In this document: positions 1 through 8,145 of the stretch, one piece after another | How positions within the stretch are numbered: position 1 is the first letter of the stretch | Layout: each line of letters opens with the position of its first letter | Assembly (NCBI RefSeq): GCF_010179735.1 | Contig: NZ_JAAEEH010000006.1 | Location: 34,236-98,235 of the forward strand | Source: Anaerotalea alkaliphila | GTDB taxonomy: Bacteria > Bacillota > Clostridia > Lachnospirales > Vallitaleaceae | Reading direction: 5' to 3' | DNA length: 64,000 nucleotides | Notes under the pieces: generated by a model | The model's input: the letters and a program-made list of their open reading frames with translations, nothing else | Told to the model about the DNA's origin: nothing | Databases searched by the model: none | Position numbers and translations under genes: made by a program

Positions 1-9
1 GTACAGCCC

Positions 10-1080
10 TCAAACCTCCGGTTCCATGAGGAAAACCCGTTTCATCGGGATGTGCAGCCGCAGCCTGCCGCGGTCCGTTCCGGTCAGGTGGGGGCAGGAA
101 GCCTTTGCGATCTCCAACTGGAACAGCAGGCCGCGGCAATCCACCTGGAGCGTCGTAGAGAATACTCCCTCCACCTTTTCGACGACTTCACATTCGAAAA
201 CATTTTCCTTATGGGACACTCCGGAATGCAGCCGAAGGTGGTGGGCCCGGATGCCCGCAACCATATGCCTGGAGACAGGCGTATGGTTTTTTTGCGCCTT
301 GAAGACAAGCTGGCCCGCTTCAAGGAGGACGTGGCCTTCGTGTTCCTCCAGGACGCGCACGTCAAAGAGGTTCTTGCAGCCGGTGATCCTGGCGGCCGTC
401 AGGCTGACGGGGTTGCTGATGATGTCTTCTTTGGCCCCGATCTGGAGGTTCCGGCCCTGGTCCATGACCATGATCCGGTCGCAGATCCGGTAGGCCTCCT
501 CGATGTTGTGGGTCACAAGCAGGACGATGCCGTCGAAATTCTCCTGGATGATCTGGATCAACTCCTTTTCCAGGAGGTGTTTGATGTGGGTGTCCAGAGC
601 CGAGAAGGGTTCGTCCAGCAGAAGCAGGTCGGGCTCGGTGACCAGTGTCCTTGCCAGGGCGCACCGCTGCTGCTGTCCCCCGGAGAGCTGGAAGGGGTAG
701 TGGTGCGCGTGGCCGGAGAGCTGCATCCGTTGGACCATGCTGGCGACTTTCGCCTTGTGCTGCGTCCTGTCCAGATGCCCGAGGCCGTAGGCGATGTTTT
801 GGCTGACTGTCAGATGGGGAAAAAGCGCGTAGTTCTGGAACACGTAGCCGATGTTGCGCTTCCGGGACGGAACATCCAGGTTGGAGCCGGAAGAGAACAA
901 GGGCTTGCCGTTGAGGAGGATGCTGCCGCTGTCGGGCTTCTGGAGGCCGGCGATGCACTTCAGGGTCATGCTCTTGCCGCAGCCGGAGGAGCCCAGGATG
1001 CCCAAAACCCCTTTTTCGGCGGTGAAGGAGGTTTGGAGCGTGAATTTACCGAAGGTTTTCCTGATGGATACTTCCAGCAT
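10..1080 (-). CDS. modC: Molybdate ABC transporter ATP-binding protein
   Basis: This is the cytoplasmic ATPase that powers molybdate (possibly tungstate) import with ModB and ModA. The 356-residue protein has a Walker A motif GSSGCGKS at residues 30-37, the ABC signature LSGGQQQR near residue 132, a Walker B and D-loop LLLLDEPFSALD, and a switch histidine in LVTHN. The C-terminal third matches the TOBE oxyanion-binding extension usual for ModC. It is the last gene of modA-modB-modC, starting 6 bases after modB, so the three are one transcript. The assignment to molybdate rests on the operon; sulfate-type ATPases look similar. Confidence 0.93.
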   Translation of the reverse strand: MLEVSIRKTFGKFTLQTSFTAEKGVLGILGSSGCGKSMTLKCIAGLQKPDSGSILLNGKPLFSSGSNLDVPSRKRNIGYVFQNYALFPHLTVSQNIAYGLGHLDRTQHKAKVASMVQRMQLSGHAHHYPFQLSGGQQQRCALARTLVTEPDLLLLDEPFSALDTHIKHLLEKELIQIIQENFDGIVLLVTHNIEEAYRICDRIMVMDQGRNLQIGAKEDIISNPVSLTAARITGCKNLFDVRVLEEHEGHVLLEAGQLVFKAQKNHTPVSRHMVAGIRAHHLRLHSGVSHKENVFECEVVEKVEGVFSTTLQVDCRGLLFQLEIAKASCPHLTGTDRGRLRLHIPMKRVFLMEPEV

Positions 1081-1086
1081 GGTTGT

Positions 1087-1758
1087 TCACCCCTTTCTCA
1101 TTTTCCTTTCCAGCAGGTTGATGGTGAACAGGACGGTGACGGCGATGCCGGTCATGATGAGGACCAGCAGGTTGGCCATGGCCTTGTCACCGGCCTGCAG
1201 CGCGTCGTAAATGGCGATGGGCATGGTCATCGTCTTGTCGGGGATGCTGCCGCTGACCATCAGGGTGGTGCCGAAGTCGCCTAGAGCCCGGACGAAGGAC
1301 ATGGTGGTTCCTGCAACGATCCCCCGCCATGCGATGGGCATGACAATGGTGACGAATATGTTGAATTCATTGCGGCCCAGCAGTCTGGCGGCGTTCAGGT
1401 AATCCTCGTTTATTTCGAGGAAAGCGGTTTTTGCGGCCTTGATCAGGTAGGGGATGGAGACGACGGTGGATGCGATGATGGCCCCCGTGGGGGTGAACAC
1501 GATCCGCGCGCCCCAGGTGTCTTCCAGGAAGGCCCCCAGGGGGGATTGCCTTCCCAGCAGGACCAGCAGATAGTAGCCGAGGACGGTGGGAGGCAGCACG
1601 ACGGGGAGATTGGTCAAGGTGTCGAGGAAATCGACGGCCTTCCCGCGCCCTCTGCTTAGGAACCAGGCGACGGGAAGGCCGAACAGGAAACCGACGAGTG
1701 TTGCGGTGGAGGCCACACGGAACGAAAGGTAGAGGGGAAAGAGGTTGAGGGTATCCAT
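1087..1758 (-). CDS. modB: Molybdate ABC transporter permease
   Basis: This is the membrane channel subunit of the molybdate importer. The 223-residue length and five or so hydrophobic segments are normal for ModB. The coupling-helix (EAA) region is visible as NAARLLGRNEFNIFVTIVMP around residues 122-141, where ModC docks. It starts 3 bases after the modA stop and ends 6 bases before modC, so translation is probably coupled. No missing parts are seen. Confidence 0.93.
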   Translation of the reverse strand: MDTLNLFPLYLSFRVASTATLVGFLFGLPVAWFLSRGRGKAVDFLDTLTNLPVVLPPTVLGYYLLVLLGRQSPLGAFLEDTWGARIVFTPTGAIIASTVVSIPYLIKAAKTAFLEINEDYLNAARLLGRNEFNIFVTIVMPIAWRGIVAGTTMSFVRALGDFGTTLMVSGSIPDKTMTMPIAIYDALQAGDKAMANLLVLIMTGIAVTVLFTINLLERKMRKG

Positions 1759-1761
1759 AGG

Positions 1762-2580
1762 CTACTCCCCTGGGGCCATGAAACCGTGCCGGCCCATCAA
1801 TTCCTGGCCTTGGGGGCTGTTCACGTGTTCGGCAAATTTTCTGGCAAGTTCTTCGTTCCCCGTGTTCCCGACGACGGCCATTGCCTGCCTGAGGGGCTCG
1901 TGGGCATCCGCATCCACCAGATGGAAGTCCAGCGTTTCCCCGTCGTCGAGGGACAGGGAGATGAAAGCCGCATCCGCGTTCCCGGTGGTCAGGTAGGAGA
2001 GGGTCTCTGAAATGTTCTTTCCGTAAACCAACTTGGGTTCCAGGGTCTCCCACAGCCCCGCAGACTCCATTGCCTGCTTTGCGGCCAGACCGTAGGGTGC
2101 GTGTTCGGGATTTGCGATGGCGATGACCTTGATGCCCGGGTCCGTCAGGTCTTCCATGGTGGCCGCTTCAAAACCGCCAGCCTTCAATGTCGCTATGCCG
2201 AGGCGGCCCATGGCATAAACCTGGACCGTGTCGGACAGGAGGAGTCCTTTTTCGTCAAGGGCGGTGACATCGCTTTCGTTCGCTGCGGCAAACACGTCGA
2301 AGGGAGCGCCGTTCGTGACCTGTTCGGAAAGCGTCCCTGTGGAGCCGAAGGAAAAGGTGACGGTGCAGCCGTTGGCGGCTTCGAAGGCTTCGCCCATTTC
2401 CGTAAAGGCGTTCGTCAGGCTGGAGGCTGCGGCAATGGTCAGTTCGGCCTTTTCCTGCGCCGCGGTGCCTCCGGTTGACGCGGGAGCGTTTGCGGATGGA
2501 GCGCTTGCCTGTTGGGCGGCACATCCGGTGGAGCCGACGACGGCTGCGAGGAGCAATAGTGCGATCAGCTTCTTTTTCAT
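1762..2580 (-). CDS. modA: Molybdate-binding lipoprotein
   Basis: This is the extracellular binding protein that captures molybdate or tungstate and delivers it to ModBC. The 272 residues begin with a lipoprotein signal peptide whose lipobox is STGC, followed by a low-complexity Ala/Ser/Thr linker typical of Gram-positive lipoproteins. The mature part starts LTIAAASSLTNAFTEMG, the classic ModA opening in which the serines bind the oxyanion. It is the first gene of modABC, and a good sigma-A-type promoter lies on the same strand at 2676-2704. Confidence 0.93.
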   Translation of the reverse strand: MKKKLIALLLLAAVVGSTGCAAQQASAPSANAPASTGGTAAQEKAELTIAAASSLTNAFTEMGEAFEAANGCTVTFSFGSTGTLSEQVTNGAPFDVFAAANESDVTALDEKGLLLSDTVQVYAMGRLGIATLKAGGFEAATMEDLTDPGIKVIAIANPEHAPYGLAAKQAMESAGLWETLEPKLVYGKNISETLSYLTTGNADAAFISLSLDDGETLDFHLVDADAHEPLRQAMAVVGNTGNEELARKFAEHVNSPQGQELMGRHGFMAPGE

Positions 2581-2619
2581 AATGGAATCTCCTTTCGTCT
2601 AACAGTTGACATGGTGTAG

Positions 2620-2745
2620 ATAAACGAAAATAAACCAAACGAAGTGTTAAATTGAGTTTTCGTAACGATAGGCACATTATAAGCATGAACCCGTTGAAAG
2701 TCAAGCGAAAGCGAACTGAAAGTTGCAAAACATGACGAAACGTGA
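2620..2745. promoter_or_regulatory. Repeated CGAAA/TTTCG motifs in the mod-regulator gap
   Basis: The gap between divergent modA and the HTH regulator carries several copies of a short CGAAA-like word, for example AACGAAAATAAAC, AACGAAG, TTTTCGTAACGA, AAGCGAAAGCGAAC and GACGAAACG. They surround both promoters. Such clustering suggests binding sites for the neighbouring regulator, but no clean long palindrome was found, so this is an inference. Confidence 0.35.
2676..2704 (-). promoter_or_regulatory. modABC promoter
   Basis: On the minus strand TTGACT (2704-2699) is followed after 17 bases by TATAAT (2681-2676), about 95 bases before the modA start. It is back to back with the regulator promoter at 2723-2751. 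Confidence 0.75.
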
Positions 2746-2751
2746 TATAAT
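2723..2751 (+). promoter_or_regulatory. Promoter of the HTH/binding-protein regulator
   Basis: TTGCAA (2723-2728), a 17-base spacer and a perfect TATAAT (2746-2751) lie 40 bases before the ATG at 2792. Confidence 0.7.
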
Positions 2752-2791
2752 CCAAACCATCATAACAAATATGTTCTGAAAGGTTGATTCT

Positions 2792-3784
2792 ATGGAAAAC
2801 CAAAATGCCCTTACCGCGCAGGATGTCGCGGACCTACTGAAGATCGCGAAGAATACGGTGTATGAGCTGATCAAGCGGGGCGAAATCAATTCCTACAAGG
2901 TGGGCCGGAAGATCCGCTTCACGCTGGGTGACGTGGAGGATTACATCGCCCGGTCCAAGAACATCCAGCCCGGCGCGCAGGTCCCAAGTGGACAACGCAG
3001 CCTTGTCGAACGTCCCCAAGCACAGGAAGCCGACTGGGAGGCCAGACGGCAGCCGAAGTCGAACCAGGAGGCCCCTGCCGGGAATTTCGTCATCTGCGGC
3101 CAGGACATCATGTTGGATGTGCTGTCGAATTATGTCGAACACCATCCCTATGGAGGGCCCGCCCTCCGGTCCTACATCGGAAGCTACAACAGCCTTACCG
3201 CCTTGTATTTTGGAGACATCCAAGTCGCTTCCGCCCATCTGTGGGACGGGGATACGGGGCAATACAACGTCCCCTATGTGCGGCGGCTGCTTCCCGGAAT
3301 CCGGGCCGTCATCATCCACCTCACCAACAGGATGCAGGGCTTCTACGTGGCCAAAGGCAACCCCAAGAACATCACCACATGGGCCGACCTGAAACGCCAG
3401 GACATCACCATGATCAACCGGGAAAAAGGGGCCGGGTCCAGGGTGCTGCTGGATGAACACCTGCGCTTGTTGGGGATCTATGGGAGTTCGATCAAGGGCT
3501 ACAGCCGGGAGTCCCAATCGCATTTTACGGCCGCGAGCACGGTCGCTAGGGGAGGGGCGGATGTGGCGGTCGGCAGCGAGAAGGTCGCCCGCCAGGTGGA
3601 CGGAATCGACTTCATACCCCTGCAGAAGGAGCGGTACGAACTGGTGGTCAGGAAAGAAGACATGGGCATGCCCCAGATCCAGGCGATGCTGGAGATCCTC
3701 CGCTCGGAAGCGTTCAGAATGGAATTCATGGGCATCGGTGGGTATGACATCAGTGAAATGGGAAACATCGTGGCGGAAACTTGA
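2792..3784 (+). CDS. HTH (excisionase-type) regulator with a C-terminal molybdate-binding-like domain
   Basis: This is probably the transcriptional regulator of the divergent modABC operon. Of 330 residues, about 5-60 form an excisionase/MerR-like DNA-binding helix-turn-helix (LTAQDVADLLKIAKNTVYEL, then YKVGRKIRF). A variable linker follows, and residues about 100-325 match the PBP-like domain related to periplasmic molybdate-binding proteins (YIGSYNSLTALYFGDIQVASAHLWD). The domain pairing suggests direct sensing of oxyanion inside the cell, in place of ModE. Its divergent position beside modA supports this. Family membership is clear; the ligand is inferred. Confidence 0.82.
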   Translation: MENQNALTAQDVADLLKIAKNTVYELIKRGEINSYKVGRKIRFTLGDVEDYIARSKNIQPGAQVPSGQRSLVERPQAQEADWEARRQPKSNQEAPAGNFVICGQDIMLDVLSNYVEHHPYGGPALRSYIGSYNSLTALYFGDIQVASAHLWDGDTGQYNVPYVRRLLPGIRAVIIHLTNRMQGFYVAKGNPKNITTWADLKRQDITMINREKGAGSRVLLDEHLRLLGIYGSSIKGYSRESQSHFTAASTVARGGADVAVGSEKVARQVDGIDFIPLQKERYELVVRKEDMGMPQIQAMLEILRSEAFRMEFMGIGGYDISEMGNIVAET

Positions 3785-3829
3785 TGGAGGCAGCAAACCA
3801 ACGGTCCGACAGTTGGAGGTGTAGAAGGA

Positions 3830-4267
3830 ATGAACTGTAGAGTGGCATATTTGTCCAAAACCGGACATTCAAGGAAAATCGCGGAGTCCATTGCAAGGGA
3901 ATTGGGGATCCGGGCGGAGGACATCAGATCCAATCCCGTCATTGACGGCGCAGACCTCCTCTTTGTGGTGGGAGGGATCTACGGGGGAAAAGGCGACCCT
4001 AGGATGCTGGATTATCTGGAAAAGCTTGACGGAAGTAGGGTGAGGAAGGCGGCACTGGTCACCTCCTGCGCCAGCAGGAGAATGAAGCAGGAGGAGGCAA
4101 GGGAAGCGCTGGAAAGGAAGGGCATAGAGGTGGTTTTGGAGGAGTTCCTCTGCCGGGGCGCCTTCCTGTTCCTGGGGTTGGGGCATCCCAACAAGCAGGA
4201 CCTGGACCGCGCGGCGGCATATGCGAGAACTTTGGTGGCCTCCGTGCAGCAGTCCTTCCCGGGATGA
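3830..4267 (+). CDS. Flavodoxin-like domain protein
   Basis: This is a 145-residue protein of flavodoxin/flavodoxin-like fold, likely an FMN-binding redox protein. The N-terminal strand and phosphate loop read VAYLSKTGHSRKIAESIA, and VVGGIYGGKGDPRMLDYL matches the second flavin-contacting loop. It is short but within the family range. Its stop overlaps the ATG of the following TetR-type gene by 4 bases, so the two are co-translated. The redox partner cannot be read from the sequence. It lies 45 bases after the mod regulator and may be in the same transcript. Confidence 0.75.
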   Translation: MNCRVAYLSKTGHSRKIAESIARELGIRAEDIRSNPVIDGADLLFVVGGIYGGKGDPRMLDYLEKLDGSRVRKAALVTSCASRRMKQEEAREALERKGIEVVLEEFLCRGAFLFLGLGHPNKQDLDRAAAYARTLVASVQQSFPG

Positions 4268-4794
4268 ACAGCAAGGAGAAGCTGGCAGGAGCCCTGGAAG
4301 CGCTGCTGGCGTGCAAGAACCTGGACGATATTCCGGTCAGTGAAATCGTTGCCTGTGCATCGGTTTCTAGAAAAACCTTCTACCGGAATTTCAAGGACAA
4401 GTACGACCTTGCGGCCTGGTATTTCGCCCGGCTGTACGAGGGGAGCTTCGGAAGGATCAAGGAGGGGGTGGGATGGGAAGAGGCTTTGTTGAGCCATCTG
4501 GAAATCTATGAAGAAAAGCATCCCGTGCTGAAAAACGCGTATGAAAGCCGTGACGTCAACGGACTGCGTGCCTGCGACATCCTGCTGACGAAAAGGACCT
4601 TCGAGGAATATCTTGCCGGAAAGGGCGTGGACACGCAGACGGAAGACATGCGGTTCGCCATCGAAATCGCAGCCCGAGGCGGGACGGACTGCATCATCGA
4701 ATGGCTTCTGGGGGGCATGAAGATGGACAAGGCACGGTTGGCTTCCCTGCTGAAGCGGACGTTGCCCGGGGACATCCTGCGCCATATCGGCTGA
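4264..4794 (+). CDS. TetR/AcrR family regulator (DhaS-like)
   Basis: This is a 176-residue regulator with an N-terminal TetR-type DNA-binding domain: IPVSEIVACASVSRKTFYRNF and KYDLAAWYF form the helix-turn-helix and the start of helix 4. The C-terminal part resembles the TetR_C domain of DhaS-like proteins that sense small ligands. The start codon overlaps the stop of the flavodoxin-like gene (ATGA), which suggests that this pair is regulated as a unit. The target and ligand are unknown. Confidence 0.78.
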   Translation: MNSKEKLAGALEALLACKNLDDIPVSEIVACASVSRKTFYRNFKDKYDLAAWYFARLYEGSFGRIKEGVGWEEALLSHLEIYEEKHPVLKNAYESRDVNGLRACDILLTKRTFEEYLAGKGVDTQTEDMRFAIEIAARGGTDCIIEWLLGGMKMDKARLASLLKRTLPGDILRHIG

Positions 4795-4828
4795 CTGGAT
4801 CAGGGACACACATCCGGCCTTTTGTGAC

Positions 4829-4856
4829 TTGTGTTTGCTGTGGTGTCCGTTATAAT
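4829..4856 (+). promoter_or_regulatory. tyrS promoter
   Basis: TTGTGT (4829-4834), 16 bases, then TATAAT (4851-4856), 35 bases before the tyrS ATG. The leader is too short for a T-box, which often controls tyrS in Bacillota. Confidence 0.55.
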
Positions 4857-4890
4857 TTCTCCTATAATTGATTCTTGGAGGAAGAGGAAA

Positions 4891-6123
4891 ATGGAAATTT
4901 ACGAGGAATTGAAGTCCAGGGGCCTGGTCGCCCAAGTCACGGACGAAGAGCAAATCAGGGAACTGGTCAACGGAGGGAAGGCGACATTTTACATCGGTTT
5001 CGATCCAACAGCGGATTCCCTCCATGTAGGCCACTTCATGGCGCTGTGTCTGATGAAGCGGCTGCAGATGGCTGGCAACAAGCCGGTCGTCCTCCTGGGG
5101 GGCGGCACCGGATACATCGGCGACCCGTCGGGCCGGACGGATTTGAGGAACATGATGACGCCGGAAACGATCCGGAACAATTGCAGGCGATTCAAAAGGC
5201 AGATGGAGCGGTTCATCGAATTCGGAGAGGACAAGGCCATCCTGGTGGACAATGCGGACTGGCTGCTGGACTTGAACCACATGGAATTCATACGGGAGAT
5301 CGGCGCCTGTTTCTCCGTCAACAACATGTTGCGTGCGGAATGCTACAGGCATCGGATGGAAACCGGGTTGTCCTTCCTGGAGTTCAATTACATGGTCTTG
5401 CAGTCCTACGACTTCCTGCACCTGCACAAGCATTACGGCTGCAACATGCAGTTCGGAGGCGACGACCAGTGGTCCAACATGCTGGGCGGCCGGGAACTGA
5501 TCCGTAGAAAACTGGGGGAAGATGCCTACGCCATGACGATCACCCTCCTGATGAATGCGGAAGGCAGCAAGATGGGGAAAACGGCAAGGGGGGCGGTCTG
5601 GTTGGACCCGGAGAAGACAACGCCCTTCGAATTCTTCCAGTACTGGAGGAATGTGGCGGACGCGGATGTGCTCAAATGCATCCGCATGCTGACTTTCCTG
5701 CCCCTTGAACGGATCGAGGAAATGGATGGATGGGAAGGCAGCCGGTTGAACGAGGCCAAGGAAATACTTGCCTATGCGTTGACGGAGCTGGTCCATGGGG
5801 AAGAGGAGGCCGGGAAGGCGAGAGCGGCGTCCCATGCGCTTTTTGCGGACGGCACCGACGATTCCCATATCCCAACGACCGAGATTCCGGAGGCACAGCT
5901 GAAGGATGGAGCAATCCATGTTGTTGACCTGCTGGTCCTGTGTGAACTGGCCCTGTCCAAGAGCGATGCCAGGCGGCTGGTCCGGCAAGGGGGCGTGTTC
6001 ATCGGCGAGGAAAGGGTGGCGTCCATCGACAGCCGACTGGAAAGGGGACGGCTGGAAGATGGGGTCAAAATACGCAAGGGCAAGAAGAAATTCCACAAAG
6101 CGGTCCTGGCGTCCGGCCGTTGA
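4891..6123 (+). CDS. tyrS: Tyrosyl-tRNA synthetase
   Basis: This enzyme charges tRNA-Tyr with tyrosine in the cytoplasm. The 410-residue protein has the class I HIGH motif as HVGH at residues 45-48, the tyrosine pocket FLEFNYMVLQSYDF, the GGDDQWSN motif, and the KMSKS loop as KMGKT. The C-terminal 80 residues form the S4-like RNA-binding domain (ALSKSDARRLVRQGGVFI). The ATG at 4891 is chosen over an upstream GTG because GGAGGAAGAGG lies just before it and the extra residues do not fit the family. Confidence 0.97.
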   Translation: MEIYEELKSRGLVAQVTDEEQIRELVNGGKATFYIGFDPTADSLHVGHFMALCLMKRLQMAGNKPVVLLGGGTGYIGDPSGRTDLRNMMTPETIRNNCRRFKRQMERFIEFGEDKAILVDNADWLLDLNHMEFIREIGACFSVNNMLRAECYRHRMETGLSFLEFNYMVLQSYDFLHLHKHYGCNMQFGGDDQWSNMLGGRELIRRKLGEDAYAMTITLLMNAEGSKMGKTARGAVWLDPEKTTPFEFFQYWRNVADADVLKCIRMLTFLPLERIEEMDGWEGSRLNEAKEILAYALTELVHGEEEAGKARAASHALFADGTDDSHIPTTEIPEAQLKDGAIHVVDLLVLCELALSKSDARRLVRQGGVFIGEERVASIDSRLERGRLEDGVKIRKGKKKFHKAVLASGR

Positions 6124-6238
6124 AGGGCCAGCCGCCAACCCATGGCAAGGAAGGGGTGACGGCATGGAAAGGTTGACAAGGCGCGTGGAGGAAGGTGGCC
6201 CTATGCGGTGGAGGAGGCCGGGATAGGGTGAAGTCGGT

Positions 6239-6267
6239 TTGACATTCCTGTTTTTTGGGTATAAGAT
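6239..6267 (+). promoter_or_regulatory. Promoter of the aldolase gene
   Basis: Perfect TTGACA (6239-6244), a 17-base spacer and TAAGAT (6262-6267), 57 bases before the ATG at 6325. The 200-base gap after tyrS otherwise shows no convincing gene or terminator. Confidence 0.65.
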
Positions 6268-6324
6268 GAAGGTAAATCAGGATTATTTCCATCATGCGGA
6301 TTGCCAAGAAAAGAGGTGCGTCAC

Positions 6325-7212
6325 ATGAACAAGAAACAAGTGGAAATCATGGGAACCGGTCCGGGATTCATCGCGGCCCTCGACCAAAGCGGCGGCAGCA
6401 CGCCGAAAACCCTTGCGGGCTACGGGATACCCAAGGAGCAGTACGGCAGCGAGGACGAGATGTTCGAACTTGTGCATGCCATGCGGTCCAGGGTCATCAC
6501 CAGCCCGGCCTTCACATCCGAGCATATCCTGGGGGCGATCCTGTTCGAGCAGACCATGGACCGTACGATCGAGGGGATGCCCACGGTGGACTACCTTTGG
6601 GAGAAAAAGGGGATCCTTTCCTTCCTCAAGGTGGACAAGGGCCTGGCCGACGAGGAGGAAGGGGTCAGGCTCATGAAGCCCATCACCGACCTGGACGACA
6701 AGCTGGACCGGGCGGTGAAGAACAGGGTCTTCGGAACCAAGATGCGCTCCGTCATCAACAAGGCGAATCCGGAAGGCATCCGGAAGATCGTGGACCAGCA
6801 GTTCGAATACGGAAAGCGGATCCTGGCAGCCGGCCTGATCCCCATCCTGGAGCCTGAAATCGACATCCACAGCGAGGACAAGGCGGAGTGCGAGCTGTTG
6901 ATGAAGGCGGCGGTGTTGAAGCACCTGGATGCGCTGCCGGAAGGGGAGCGCGTCATGCTGAAGCTCACCTTGCCCGACCAGGCCGGGCTCTTCTCGGACC
7001 TGGTGGCCCATCCCCACGTGTTGCGCGTGGTCGCCCTGTCCGGCGGCTACAGCCGGGAGGAGGCTGTCAGGCTTCTGGCCCTGAATCCCGGGCTCATCGC
7101 CAGCTTCTCCCGGGCCTTGCTGGAAGGCTTGACGGTGCAGCAGTCGGACGAGGCGTTCCACAGGATGCTGGGCGGGTCGATCCAGGAGATCTATCAGGCA
7201 TCGACCACATGA
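6325..7212 (+). CDS. fda: Class I fructose-1,6-bisphosphate aldolase
   Basis: This is a glycolytic enzyme that reversibly splits fructose-1,6-bisphosphate into dihydroxyacetone phosphate and glyceraldehyde-3-phosphate through a Schiff base. The 295 residues align along their length with the Staphylococcus-type class I enzyme: FIAALDQSGGSTPKTL near the start, FEQTMDR, FLKVDKGLA, MKPI, GTKMRS, PILEPEVDI-like PILEPEIDI, MLKLTLP and VALSGGYSREEA. The ATG at 6325 has GAGGTG 8 bases upstream and is preferred to the TTG at 6301. A strong terminator follows directly. Confidence 0.94.
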   Translation: MNKKQVEIMGTGPGFIAALDQSGGSTPKTLAGYGIPKEQYGSEDEMFELVHAMRSRVITSPAFTSEHILGAILFEQTMDRTIEGMPTVDYLWEKKGILSFLKVDKGLADEEEGVRLMKPITDLDDKLDRAVKNRVFGTKMRSVINKANPEGIRKIVDQQFEYGKRILAAGLIPILEPEIDIHSEDKAECELLMKAAVLKHLDALPEGERVMLKLTLPDQAGLFSDLVAHPHVLRVVALSGGYSREEAVRLLALNPGLIASFSRALLEGLTVQQSDEAFHRMLGGSIQEIYQASTT

Positions 7213-7232
7213 CGATTCAAGGAGGCAATTTG

Positions 7233-7262
7233 CCGGCAGGGGCGCACCCCTGCCGGTTTTTT
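7233..7262 (+). terminator. Terminator after the aldolase gene
   Basis: Perfect 10-bp arms CCGGCAGGGG and CCCCTGCCGG around CGCA, followed by six T. Confidence 0.9.
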
Positions 7263-7293
7263 CGAAGAACAATCCCGAAGGGAGGAACGACCC

Positions 7294-8145
7294 ATGAAAC
7301 ACACACTGATGGCGGCAGGCACCGCATTCCTGAAGGCGGTGGAAGCCATGTACGAAAAGGAGGAACGGATCTTCGACGACAGGTACTCCGTGCTGCTGCT
7401 GCCGCCAAGCTTCCGCTTCCTGATCAAGCTGATGGAATCGAAAAGGGTCCTGCGGTACATGGTCGGCGTCCGGGAACGCTCCACCCCCGGCGTGCTGGGA
7501 GGCATCCTTTGCCGCAACCGGTACATCGATGACGTCCTGGATGACGCGATTAGAGACGGTTTCAAGACGGTGGTCAATCTCGGCGCCGGCTATGACACCC
7601 GGGCGCTGCGGGTCCAGGGGATCCAGGACCTGAAGGTCTATGAGATCGACGCCCGGGAGGTCATCGATGAAAAAAGGCGCCGCATGCGGCAAGCGGGCAT
7701 CAAGTTCCCGTCCAACCTGCGGTTCGTCCCTATCGATTTCGACCGGCAGAACCTCCGGGAGGAACTGGAAAAAGCAAGGTGCGACCCTTCGGACAAAACC
7801 CTCTTCATCATGGAAGGGGTCACACAGTACATCGCCAGGGAAGCCTTTGAAGACACCCTCCGCTTCGTCGGGGCAGCGGCTCCGGGGAGCCGCCTGGTGT
7901 TCACTTACGTGCTCCAGGACCTGTTCGACCATCCCGAGCGCCATCCGGAGAACAGGCTGATGATGCGTCAGTTCATGACCGGCTTCAGCCAAACCGGGAT
8001 GGAAGCCTACCTGTCCGGCTTCGGCCTGGGTCTGAAGGAGGATGTGGGGGCGGAAGTATTCCGGGAACGCTATCTGAAGCCGAAGAACCGAGACCTCGGC
8101 CTCATGGAGATCGAGCGGGTGGCGGTGGCGGAGGTGGTATCATGA
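7294..8145 (+). CDS. SAM-dependent methyltransferase, leucine carboxyl methyltransferase-like family
   Basis: This 283-residue class I methyltransferase belongs to the LCM-like group. The SAM-binding loop is VVNLGAGYDTRAL around residues 93-105, followed by an acidic residue in VYEIDAREV and the downstream FIMEGVTQYI motif usual for this group. The substrate is unknown; related proteins act on small molecules. Its last 4 bases overlap the start of the AraC-type gene, so the two are co-translated. GGGAGGAACG precedes the ATG. A terminator separates it from the aldolase. Confidence 0.8.
   Translation: MKHTLMAAGTAFLKAVEAMYEKEERIFDDRYSVLLLPPSFRFLIKLMESKRVLRYMVGVRERSTPGVLGGILCRNRYIDDVLDDAIRDGFKTVVNLGAGYDTRALRVQGIQDLKVYEIDAREVIDEKRRRMRQAGIKFPSNLRFVPIDFDRQNLREELEKARCDPSDKTLFIMEGVTQYIAREAFEDTLRFVGAAAPGSRLVFTYVLQDLFDHPERHPENRLMMRQFMTGFSQTGMEAYLSGFGLGLKEDVGAEVFRERYLKPKNRDLGLMEIERVAVAEVVS

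Noticed and set aside
2581..2791. Molybdenum cofactor riboswitch before modA
   Set aside because: The region is AT-rich with no long conserved stems; the sequence looks like promoters and protein-binding words.
4795..4890. Possible T-box leader before tyrS
   Set aside because: The leader between the predicted promoter and ATG is about 35 bases, too short for a T-box, and no T-box sequence is present.
4012..6165. 717-residue open frame on the minus strand opposite the flavodoxin, TetR and tyrS genes
   Set aside because: It is an antisense shadow of three well-identified genes in GC-rich DNA; its protein is rich in His, Pro, Gln and Arg with no domain pattern.
6163..6225. 20-codon ORF after tyrS with a GGGGTG site
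   Set aside because: Arg/Gly-rich peptide from a repetitive GGAGG stretch, no coupling to a gene; probably chance.
6292..7992. 566-residue open frame on the minus strand opposite the aldolase and methyltransferase genes
   Set aside because: It runs antisense through two clear genes and a perfect terminator hairpin, and shows no recognisable motif.
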